Assembly (NCBI GenBank): GCA_027596075.1
Contig: JADGJC010000372.1
Location: 1-36,784 of the forward strand
Reading direction: 5' to 3'
DNA: 36,784 bases
From: Rhizophlyctis rosea
Taxonomy: Eukaryota; Chytridiomycota; Chytridiomycetes; Rhizophlyctidales; Rhizophlyctidaceae
Both the position numbers and the translations under genes were made by a program. This document shows, in pieces, positions 1 to 8,700 of this stretch. Within the stretch, counting starts at the first letter, position 1, and each line of letters starts with the position of its first letter. Below the pieces are notes generated by a model. It was not told where the DNA came from. It made no database searches and saw only the letters and a program-made list of their open reading frames with translations.

Positions 1-630
1 TTGTTAGTTCTCACTTAGTTTCGTGTCGTTTCTGACTTAGTGTTCGGCCTTCGCTCACGCAACATAGGGCGTTCCACTTGCCTCAATAACCGCCATCTGG
101 CTCATATGAACGGAGAATCACCGCAATGTGGTTGGCAAGGTGGTGATAAGTGGAAAAGACGAATTGACAGAACTGAGGACTGAGAATTGACCACATGCGT
201 GCGAAAAAAGGTTGATTCAGGTTGACTCTTCGGCTGAACTTAGAAATTCTGTACTACCCATACTACCGTCAGCTTCAATGTTTATTTACGCTTCGTAGAA
301 GCGACCAATTCAAGCCTGGCTTGTACGTACGAATATCCTGATCTAATGTTTGAGGCGACGTGCAGGGATGCGGACTAGTAGGACCCGTCTGGTTGTTCGG
401 ACGTGTCACGTGATTGGTTAGATAGATTAGCATGGAACTGATTTATTAGCTTGGTCAGAATCACGTGACCCTTATGTAATCAGGTCGATCGCTTACGTGT
501 TTTTTGTCGCACATGTGCCACCTTGAGTGACATATGTGCTCGTGCGTGTACCTGTATGTGTTCATTATTCACTTTTCAAAATCCATCCAAACAGTTAACC
601 ATCGTGTTCATTTGAGTGTGTATTGCTTCA
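1..630. other. Intergenic, no gene seen
   Basis: I see no convincing reading frame here. The stretch is the 3' flank of the phosphatase-like remnant on the minus strand. The only notable content is the pair of inverted CACGTG-centred sites listed separately and a T-rich, GT-alternating tract around 495-570. Confidence 0.6.
405..469. promoter_or_regulatory. Inverted pair of extended E-box sites
   Basis: GTCACGTGATT at 405-415 and its exact reverse complement AATCACGTGAC at 459-469 are separated by 43 nt. CACGTG is the core bound by bHLH factors such as Cbf1 or Pho4 types in fungi, and the T/A flanks extend the identity to 11 nt. A related ATCACGTGAC lies at 36708-36717. No start codon is close enough to say which gene this might serve. 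Binding is inferred from the motif only. Confidence 0.4.
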
Positions 631-1105
631 TTACCACGCAGGTCTATTAGACCAGCACGACGGAACGTGACCATTGTATTCGCGCGTTTGGTGACATTGA
701 TTGACATACTCAATGGCAATTTCAGGCGTCATTCCTAAAAGAACTAAATTGATGGACACCAGAGTACCCGATGAACCGTGTCCTCCCCAACAAGGGATGT
801 AAAAGACGTCGTCACTGGATTGCAAGCGGTCTACAATGTATCTTGCTAACTGCAGGATACGGCCGTCATCAACGGTGCTCATGTCAGGTATGGGCAGGTT
901 AGCGAATTTGACAACTTTTAGAGAGAAGATCTACGTAATCATTATAGGGAACAAACATGTCTTGCTCGGCTTCTTCAAGCAGCGAAACAAACGAGTTGAC
1001 GCCAGTGTCGAGGTTGCTTTGAAGAGTCTCCACATGTTCATCTTCATCCAGAGATCCAGGATAGGCACCTTGGATCAAACCGCCGGGAATCACCCAATTC
1101 GACTA
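631..1105 (-). pseudogene. Remnant of a dual-specificity/tyrosine-phosphatase-like gene
   Basis: Two minus-strand frames form one protein. The N-terminal part (1105 to about 910) reads SNWVIPGGLIQGAYPGS, typical of the start of small phosphatase-like proteins. The C-terminal part (about 925 to 631) reads LPIPDMSTVDDG and then the P-loop region PCWGGHGSSGT. In active relatives this loop is HCWGGHGRTGT (C-x5-R). Here the Cys is present, the preceding His is Pro and the essential Arg is Ser, so catalysis is not expected. The two parts are offset by one nucleotide around 907-925 with no splice sites. There is also no in-frame ATG, because a TAG lies directly upstream of residue S1. The 5' end abuts the truncated ankyrin gene on the other strand, so a rearrangement probably removed its start. 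The family call is fairly safe and the dead status likely. Confidence 0.7.
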
Positions 1106-1131
1106 TAGTGTGACGTTGTTGATGTTGTCAA

Positions 1132-1728
1132 ATGTGTTCATATGATGTAATCAACTTTCTACTCGTCAACCGCCAATTGCATCGTTCTGTAACGGAACGT
1201 GATTTGATAAGGAATCTCGTGAAGCGATCAGTGAACAAGTATGATTCACTCACTAAGAGCTTGATCGAGTATTGCAGAGGGCAACGGTGTAACAAAGATG
1301 TGGTTAGATATCTCCTGCAGATGGGCGCAGATGTAAAGGCATTAGATTCATCGTTAGTACGGGCATCTGAAAATGGGCATGTACAAACCGTGAAATTCCT
1401 TTTACAGGAGGGTGCAGATGTACACGCATGTAAAGCCGGAGCATTACGTTGGGCGTCGTGTTTCGGTCATGTAGAGGTCGTTTCCGTTCTATTACAAGCG
1501 GGAGCAGATGTACACGCACGAAATGACGAAGCGCTATGGTGGGCATCTCGTTACGGGCATGTAGAGGTCGTGGAGATACTGTTACAGGCGGGCGCAGATG
1601 TACACGCAAATAATGATGAATTGCTACGTTGGGCAAACAAGGTGTTAGAAGCTCGTGCGAATAGACGTTTTTCGAATCATAGTCTTGAGCGGCATGTTAT
1701 CGATCACAAAATGTGTGGGATTCTTTAA
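1132..1728 (+). CDS. Ankyrin-repeat protein, 5'-truncated F-box/ankyrin paralogue (copy 1)
   Basis: This is an open frame of 198 codons. Residues 1-60 match the second half of the F-box-like N terminus of copy 2 (FLLVNRQLHRSVTERDLIRN). About four ankyrin units follow, of the form GHVEVVxxLLQAGADVHAxxDEALRWAS with a 30-residue period. The last 35 residues are not ankyrin. Ankyrin repeats bind proteins, and an F-box would recruit the target to an SCF ubiquitin ligase. Compared with copy 2 at 1842, homology starts only at about 1139. The first 15 or so residues of the F-box (LPHIFGWLDTYK in copy 2) are missing and an in-frame TGA sits at 1120. The ATG at 1132 is therefore probably fortuitous, and this may be a non-functional partial duplicate. 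If translated, it would be an ankyrin protein without a working F-box. Confidence 0.6.
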   Translation: MCSYDVINFLLVNRQLHRSVTERDLIRNLVKRSVNKYDSLTKSLIEYCRGQRCNKDVVRYLLQMGADVKALDSSLVRASENGHVQTVKFLLQEGADVHACKAGALRWASCFGHVEVVSVLLQAGADVHARNDEALWWASRYGHVEVVEILLQAGADVHANNDELLRWANKVLEARANRRFSNHSLERHVIDHKMCGIL

Positions 1729-2695
1729 GTATGGTTATTATGGCAGCCCGGGGCGAGTATGATGCAGTGGGTCTCAATCAGTTTAGACCAATAGCATCGC
1801 TCGCGCCGGTTTGCTGACTGAGTTTGACTGTTTGCAAACCCATGGATGACATTCTTCCACACATTTTCGGGTGGCTTGATACATATAAAGATGTAATCAG
1901 CTTCCTACTCGTGAATAGCCAATGGCATCATTCCATGACGGAACGCGTCCTGATAAGGAATCTGGTGAACCGTTTGATGAAAAAGTACGGTTCGCATTAC
2001 GAGAGTTTGATAGTGTATTGCTCAAGGAGAGATTGTAGAAAAAATGTGGTCGGGTATCTCTTGCAGATGGGCGCAGATGTTCATGCAGGTAACGACGTAG
2101 CCTTACGTTGGGCATCTTACCGAGGACATATGGAGGTCGTAAAAATCGTCTTAGAGGCGGGCGCAGATGTCCACGCAGAAAATGATGCAGCTTTATCTTG
2201 GGGGACATATAGATGTTGTGAATACCCTTTTACAGGCGGGCGCAAATGTACACAGAAATGATGACGAAGTGTTACGTCAGGCATCTGATAAGGGACATGT
2301 AGAACTTGTGAAAATACTCTTACAGGCGGGCGCAGATGTACACGCACGTGACGATTTATCCTTACGTCGGGCATCTGAGTGGGGGCATGTAGAAGTTGTG
2401 AAGATACTCTTACAGGCGGGTGCAGACGTTCACGCATGGAATGATTATGCGTTACGGGCATCCAAGAACGGGCATGTAGTAGTCGTGAAGCTACTCTTAC
2501 AGGCGGGCGCAGATATACACGCACGGGATGACGAAGCGTTACGATGGGCATCTCACTTTGGGCATGTAAGAATAGTAAAAACACTCCTCAACGCGGGTGC
2601 AGATGTACATGCATGTGATGAAGAAGCGTTACGATGGGCATCCGAAGAGGGTCATTCTGAGGTAGTTACTCTTCTGTTGGAAGCCGGTGCGGATA
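1375..2695 (+). repeat. 90-bp coding tandem repeat (ankyrin units)
   Basis: The GGGCAT/GGTCAT that begins each unit recurs at 1465 and 1555 (90 nt), and at 2383, 2470 and 2560 (87 and 90 nt). The segments TTACAGGCGGGCGCAGATG and ACACGCA recur almost unchanged at DNA level. This high nucleotide identity suggests recent unit amplification or gene conversion. It is also a substrate for slippage or unequal exchange, which could have produced the deletion near 2200. Confidence 0.8.
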
Positions 2696-2718
2696 AAGGC
2701 GTGTTAGATGTACAATAA
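1842..2718 (+). pseudogene. F-box/ankyrin-repeat protein with a frame break (copy 2)
   Basis: The ATG at 1842 starts a protein with an F-box-like N terminus (MDDILPHIFGWLDTYKDVI, then the LLVNSQWHHSM helix). Ankyrin units follow: two before and about six after a frame break. The reading frame shifts at about 2195-2205. The repeat expected there reads AALSW and then jumps to GHIDVVNTLL in another frame, so roughly 13 nt of a 90-nt unit are missing. No splice sites explain it. Downstream the frame stays open to 2718 and ends EAGADKGVLDVQ. Full-length relatives of this layout would act as SCF substrate adaptors. The start is chosen because the F-box begins directly after it. It lies in tandem with copy 1 (113 nt apart), the product of a local duplication. 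It could be a pseudogene or carry a sequencing deletion. Confidence 0.7.
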
Positions 2719-2896
2719 TTTATTATGACGAAGATGCCGTGCAATTTCTTTTTCACATAAACGTTTCAACTTGACCTCTAAAGATACACGATGTGCAGCA
2801 CAATGGTAGTTGGCAAAAAAAAAGCTGGGCAAAGTTCTTTCGAGACGTTTATATGACATATTTTCAGAATGAGAAAGACGAAAGCAGTTTGTTTAG
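2719..2896. other. Short convergent 3' intergenic gap
   Basis: This lies between the end of the ankyrin copy 2 frame (plus) and the stop of the nuclease-like gene (minus). It is AT-rich just after 2718 (AATAATTTATTATG) and holds no further feature. Confidence 0.5.
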
Positions 2897-4259
2897 CTAC
2901 GGGATTTCCTTCAACTTTGCAGCTATGTTAGCTAACGTCTGCACCACTGTCTCTCTGTGGTTAGGCCGCAACAAATCAAACCCAACGTCCCCTGATTCAA
3001 ACGAAGCTCCTGCTGGGACGAGCTTAGGAACGTTGAGCGGCGTGAAACGCCGTTCTCCCGACTTGACTGAATCTAGAAAGTCCGCAGTGAACTGAACTAC
3101 ATAGAAAGACACACGTGTTCCCATCACGCGCATGAGGTACACGGGTTCGTCGAGATTCCAGTCCTTCTGTTGCGCGACAGCAATTCCCTCAGCGAAGAGC
3201 TGTGCTTCAGCAGCTTTCGTTGTATCAACCTTTTCCCTGTACATGTAAGACTTATCCTAAAACGATTTCGATATTAATTTCAATATATAAACATTGACCG
3301 CCCACGCAGATGATCTGTCACATACCTCAAGAGCACAAACACCCTTCTTGAACGACCCATCGTTTCGTCTCTTGTAAACAATGCAATCCGCAGTTGCCTC
3401 AGTTACACGTTTTCGTTTCCTGGTGGTTACGCTCATGTCTAGAGACAACTTCGTCCGAGACCTACCACAATTTCAATGGAAGGATTTGACACTTCAGACT
3501 ATGCATACATACTTGACCAGGAATTGAGGGCGCCCAAACACACTTCGCAACAACTCCAAAATCATATCGTCCACGCCAGCCTCTTCCCCTATAAGTTTAT
3601 GTCAGCTACTACATCAGTATGATTGTGGTGGAGTTGCAAACTCACTCGGACGATTCAGTACGTGGTACATCATGTCCGAAAAAGTAGTAAACTTAGCGGA
3701 AGGTTGGTCGAAATAAGCTTCGCAAACGAATGTGTTCGAGTCCAAAAATAACCTGGCTTCAGCTGGTAACGATATGTTAACTGAATGCCTTTCCAATCCG
3801 AAAATATAGTGGAATACCTGACATTTGGACGTCCGGTGCGATGTGGGATGGAGCGCTGCCGAGAACGAATTTGACAAACAAGTGATCCATCTCGTCCCCG
3901 TTCCATTCGAATCCTGATACAGCTTCGAGTTGAGGCGTTTCTAGCATATTAGAGTACAAGGAAAGCGTCTGAGCTGCTCGTGTTTGGTCTTCGCGTGTAG
4001 TAGCGTTCTCCAAAACGTGCATCAAGAATGCCGTGATATCTGATGCTGTGTAGAGTTGAATCTGAAGATAGGTTCGCGCAAGCTCCAGTGGCGTCCCAGC
4101 GTCCCGGAAAAGTACTTTCAGTGGTCCAATATGTTGTATATTTAGAGCGCTGGGATAAGATTGAGTGACGAGAGAATCTTTGGAGACTCGCTGAGAAGAG
4201 TGCTGAGGAGAGCCCACAAGAGCTGAGTCTGATTGAGATCTATCTACCATTTTGCTCAT
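2897..4259 (-). CDS. Four-exon protein with PD-(D/E)xK nuclease-like C terminus, Crinkler-like
   Basis: The exons are 4259-3646, 3588-3513, 3461-3326 and 3256-2897. The introns of 57, 51 and 69 nt have donors GTGAGT, GTATGT and GTATGT and acceptors ATAG, GTAG and TTAG, and all phases fit. The product is about 394 residues. The N-terminal half is helical with no recognised domain; it contains FVCEAYF. Exon 3 holds a basic patch TTRKRKRV (about 242-249), a likely nuclear localisation signal. It also holds ADCIVY (D255) and ALEDKS (E275, K277), followed by KAAEAQLFAEG, matching the D...ExK...Q pattern of restriction-endonuclease-fold proteins. Crinkler (CRN) effectors of oomycetes and chytrids include such nuclear nuclease-like C termini, but membership is inferred. 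Exon 1 has a one-nucleotide frame break near 3778. A 37-nt GTATTC...TTCAG intron (3779-3815) would also restore the frame. The start is the first ATG; a second lies three codons on. Confidence 0.65.
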
Positions 4260-4292
4260 TGTGTTTGCTGAAATTCAAACGAATACAAGCCG

Positions 4293-4304
4293 ACCTTTAT
4301 GTAG
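4293..4304 (-). promoter_or_regulatory. TATA-like box upstream of the nuclease-like gene
   Basis: On the minus strand, ACATAAAGG lies about 40 nt upstream of the ATG at 4259. The position is close for a TATA element plus a short leader. The match is weak (CATAAA, not TATAAA). Confidence 0.25.
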
Positions 4305-5276
4305 TTTTCGCTTTTCCGAATGAAAGGAAGGGGAAGTGGCGTCTTGCGCCCGAACGAGACTGCCGCAGTGACGTGCGCCACAATGTCGTATGACCGTCAC
4401 TTCCACAAATCGCGGCAGGTTCATGCAATTAACCACAGGGGCGTCCATATGAAAGCCCCAAAAGCCCGCATGTGATGTATAGAAATGAGTCTACAGGTGT
4501 CTCGTGACAGGGGTCAATCGTATATATACTACCACTGACGCGTCGGGCGTAAGGGTTTAGGCGTGATTGATTTGCGATCAAGAACTGTGGAAGAAAAAAG
4601 TTCCACCAACGCTCAAACAATAAATGCTCAAATGCAAGGGGGAGTTTATACTGTGCTCCCAGGATTCGTGTTGCTAAGTGACAGGAAATGTTGGGCGCTT
4701 CCCAGTCGTCAAATGAAGAATGAATGACAATCGCAGAAGAGCTGAGACCGTTCCGGATGGGCTAGATGCCCTGAATGGCTGTCACGCTTGGTTGACTGGT
4801 CGCGATATTTGCGGTTCTGGAGGTTTGGCGGAGTACTAGGACCCTGATAGCAGGTCGGTTCTGAGACCCCCCTCAACCGAAGTGCAATTTCAAGTGAGCA
4901 GTCCCTTCTGGCACTCTGCTACTGTTCTATCATCGTTACTCTTTTTAGCCCACACCCTATGCGGCATCAACCCCTTGCGTGCAGGTGATAAGGACTCCAG
5001 CTTTTATTCGCAAACTGCTTACCACATGAATGTTGGTGGCACATTCAGAATCGACAATTGTTATGACCCACAATGGCGGCATCGTTATGAGTGCTAGGAG
5101 GTTTCATGAGCTTTCTGACATCCACTTGACTTTGTGGATTTCTCTTTTACTTTTTTTGCTAATCCACTCAGGGCTCTGGAGGAATAGCAGTGAGAAGACT
5201 CCGAAGTCTGGCAACGTGAACAGATCTGATGGTCAGACCAATATAATGAAGTGTCTATCATGGAGTTCAGAAGATT
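4305..5276. other. Intergenic, nothing recognised
   Basis: Frames here are short and none shows family features. The longest minus-strand frame (4429-4620) has a composition like random translation. A TGACGTG motif occurs near 4370. The right edge is the boundary of the TIR-bounded element. Confidence 0.5.
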
Positions 5277-5799
5277 ATCCCAAAATTACCCATATGTCCG
5301 TCGGGCGCCCGATGGCGCCCGAAACCAGTGTCTGTTGGTCAAAAATGAGTGATTTTGACCGTTGGGCGCCCGTTTTGAGTGTCTGTAGGCCAAAATGGGG
5401 TGCTTCGTCCATTGGGGCCATGATCTGCTGCTCCGTAGAGCGCTTTCGCATGGGGTCCCCAAAAGATGAACATTTGGACTTGGGTTGAATTCTGACCTCC
5501 GGGATTGGTGGCACAGCCATAAAAGGAGTGGCGCGTCTGATGAAACTCTGTTGATTTCTACAAAGATTCGATGGCACAGTGGGAAGTGGCGCTCGACCAC
5601 CAACATGAGCAAAAATGACCCAGGTTCGACACCCACCCGCCACATTTTCTCCCACCTGCCCTTCAGAAATCGGACGCCCAATGGGTGCCCATTATTAGCA
5701 TCCAATGAGCAAATGCGGCACATCCCCGACCTGCATAAGGTTCGCCCCCAATTTGGGCGTCCGTTGGGCGCCCGACAGCAGAGGGGCCAGTTTTGGGAT
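5277..5799. mobile_element. Probable 523-bp TIR-bounded (foldback/MITE-like) element
   Basis: The left end 5277-5315 and the reverse complement of the right end 5761-5799 match at about 27 of 39 positions without gaps. Both begin ATCCCAAAA and later share GTCGGGCGCCC. Part of this match is built in, because GGGCGCCC is itself a palindrome. Directly outside, GATT occurs at 5273-5276 and again at 5800-5803, compatible with a 4-bp target-site duplication. Inside are further copies of the GGGCGCCC block (CCGTTGGGCGCCCG occurs twice exactly), a direct repeat AGTGTCTGTNGGNCAAAA (about 5328 and 5378), a hairpin GGTCAAAA/TTTTGACC at 5337-5360, and tRNA-like Pol III boxes. There is no credible ORF, so it is non-autonomous. 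It is GC-richer than its flanks. Confidence 0.5.
5572..5633 (+). other. tRNA-like RNA polymerase III A and B boxes (SINE-like head)
   Basis: TGGCACAGTGG at 5572-5582 fits the A-box consensus TGGCNNAGTGG. GGTTCGACACC at 5623-5633 fits the B-box consensus GGTTCGANNCC, and the 51-nt spacing is typical of a tRNA gene. The arms do not fold into a tRNA: the acceptor stem and T stem lack pairing, so it is not a tRNA gene. A second, weaker A-box-like TGGCACAGCCA lies about 60 nt upstream near 5510. This looks like a decayed tRNA-derived SINE head inside the TIR-bounded element. Transcription is inferred. Confidence 0.45.
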
Positions 5800-8700
5800 G
5801 ATTGTCTATAGCGAGCAATTTGAGCGGAAGAAGCTGAGGCCAGCCACAAAGTAAAGACTAGACGGGATGCGTTGTGTGCGATGTGATGTAGGCATGCTAT
5901 GGAGTGTTAATATGATGATTCTGCATGCTGTTCATAACCCTATTCAACACGGCAACAGAGAGATTCTCAAAAGGTGACTACACATAGCGGTGATTGCAAG
6001 CAACCGGTCTGCCATGGCGAGTGCGTGTCAATTTTTGCTTTTGAATCTCCAAAAAGTTCGATAATTGAGCCAAAAACAATGAGTCAGACCCCACGATGTA
6101 AGGCACAAGGTTTCTTGACTACGTTGCTTCCTATTCGTCACCCCACATGCTCATGTAATACGCAATGTGTTTGAGGGCTTGAACCGTACCGTTCCGGTTT
6201 TTTGCTCGCGATATCATACCACTTCGACCCCTGCAGGATTTCATTCTATTGTATCCAAATCTCAACGGGCCCTGTCTAATCAAAGAGAAAATAGCCGAAT
6301 TGTCACGGCGAATAGAACGTTGTCAACGAATCAAATCCAGCAGGACTAGCATACTTGGCTACGTGGCTCCTTGGGATAATAAAGGCTAACACATCATCAA
6401 ACACAACTCCCATGGTTTCCGTTCCATGCGCATCTCGATGTATCAAGCTACATGCACTGCAAAGGCGATCTTTTGAGCCCCGATGTTCGGGAATTTTCGA
6501 GGATTTGGCGAAGTCGAGCCGGCTGGAACAGACTTTCTCTGACTTCCGCGATCGTACCCTATTCTTGTTTTTTTGCTTTCGCACATTGGTTTTATGACCA
6601 GCATGGTTGTTTGAAGCACTTAACTCAGGTATTGGGAAACAGAGAGCACAGAGAGCAAGAGGGTCTTGCAAAGTGTGCGATTTGAAGTTGTCCGCTCCCA
6701 AATGCATGTCTGACACTCAATACCGATGCACTGATTTATATGCATCCCTCTTGCAAAACCTCAAACCATTGTCGGTACTATTGAAGGTTTGTCACTTCAT
6801 AGCAATGCGCCATCCACCCACTGGATGTATGATTCCTATTGACTCCCGCAGACTTCATTTTTGAAGAACGCCAACCTCCTTGGCACTGTACTGTTCATAG
6901 TGGTGTTTTGGATGATCACGAACACACATGTATTGACCTTGCAGCGTTGATAGGGCACTGCGAGCACAAGTGTAATCTGCGGTTAATTGACGGACGTTGG
7001 ATCCAACTCCCACCACATATGTTGTTGTATGTACTGCACCGAGTAGTCTGGTGAACAACACACATACGAATGTTGTGCAGCATCGCTTGTATGATTTTGA
7101 TGAGCAAATCTGCTACATGACTAGGGTTGTGGTAGAAGGGAGGTCAAGTTGGATCTAGCTACTACAATCGTGTTTCGGATCCACCGAGTCCAAACAAATC
7201 TCTGTCAACATGTTGTAGATATTTTTGTTCCTGAATCTGGAAGAGTGAAATGCCTGTGCCTAACGGAAAAGGATGTTGAACTATGATGAGATTATACCGA
7301 CAACTTGGGTGAAGAGTCGAGGTACAGGCCGGACATATGCTCACTGACAGACTCCTGGTCCATGTCAACGGACACTGAACGAATGCGACGAGGGTACTGT
7401 ACACAGTTCTATGGCACATAACGGCTTGCTGGCGTCCACTTGACGGATCATGAATTTATCATTTGAAAGTCGTCACGTCATGAATCAAGCCATTGCATGA
7501 ACGGAGAATCGGGTCCTACAGTTGGCAAAAAGAGAAGTTTCGACTCTCCGATGATCTATACCAGTTTGTGAGCTCTCGCTTCGATCACGTGCTTTGCAAT
7601 GTGCAGGTAGTCATGATGGTACGAGAGATCGCTTCGGGTGCCTGACAGGGGTTAAATGGTCAGTCATTTGGTCAAAACACTGATACATGCGCCGCGCATG
7701 CCTCAAATTGTCATGGTTGCTAAACCCATAATAACAGTCGCGGGACCTGGAGGTGACAACTCAAAGTTCGTTGAAAGAGGACATGAACTCATGTTGATCC
7801 GTTTCCTCGGTCCGGATTCATCCCTCCAACAGTTGATATCGTAAACATGCAACTGAGTTTATTTTTCAACTGCACTTCAAAAATTGTCCCAGCCGAGACG
7901 ATGCGCACAGACCGCCATCTTGTTGCAAGATTTCTAGTAGGTCATTATGATCTTTATGCACAGTATCTCTATTTGCCAGCCCGGGGTTTCCACATGGTTG
8001 AGGTTGTGGCGTTTTGCTGCTAGTGCTGTTTTTATTTGCACGCAGCGGTAGATACTAGCCAGCTTCCGGTCATGATGAGTGTATGCTGTGGGACTCACAG
8101 TATCAGAGTATGAGTCCGAGGAAGAGTGAAGTTGGTTGACATTGCCCGGAACCTCGGAACCGATTTGGCCTATGCAGCCGGGGACGCGGCGGGTGAGTCC
8201 TCCTGACTCTATTGGATGACATTGTGAATGTAGTTGCCCGGATTGCTGCCCGCTACACTTAGACGGAGTACGAGCAAAGTGAGCAACGCTGATGTGATGC
8301 CTCCTCAGTGAAACCGATCCTGGTTGAATGTTCCGATGTTCTTTTTGTTAATTCATTCTTAGGCTCACGATGTCGTTTGTAGGTGTGTAGGTTTGATAAT
8401 CTTGCCTGTACGCACCCGCGTCAACCTTAGCACTAGAGCTTTCGATGTCCCTCAGAGCATATGCGAATTGCAGAAAATCATATCGTGCAACATCATTTGT
8501 AGATGCATGTTTTGTATACAAGACTTGCCGCCGATGATCTGTAGCATTTTGTTCATCTGGACCGAAGCGCGTATAGAAACAGCCTGCAATCGACTGTCAG
8601 TTGCCGATGACAAGATCCAATTGAACGCGATCCTGAAGCAGAGTTGTACATGTTACTTGTTGCAGATGGGCATTACGCGGCCACATATTTGAATGGGTGC

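Noticed and set aside
1304..2584. Minus-strand His/Arg-rich frames opposite the ankyrin genes
   Set aside because: They are periodic shadows of the 90-bp ankyrin repeat.
2793..3095. 100-codon plus-strand frame
   Set aside because: It is the antisense shadow of the last exon of the nuclease-like gene.
5572..5650. A true tRNA gene
   Set aside because: The A and B boxes are good, but the acceptor, anticodon and T stems do not pair.
5286..5849. 187-codon minus-strand open frame
   Set aside because: It lies within the TIR-bounded element, is rich in Arg, Trp and Cys without motifs, and its openness follows from the GC-rich repeats.
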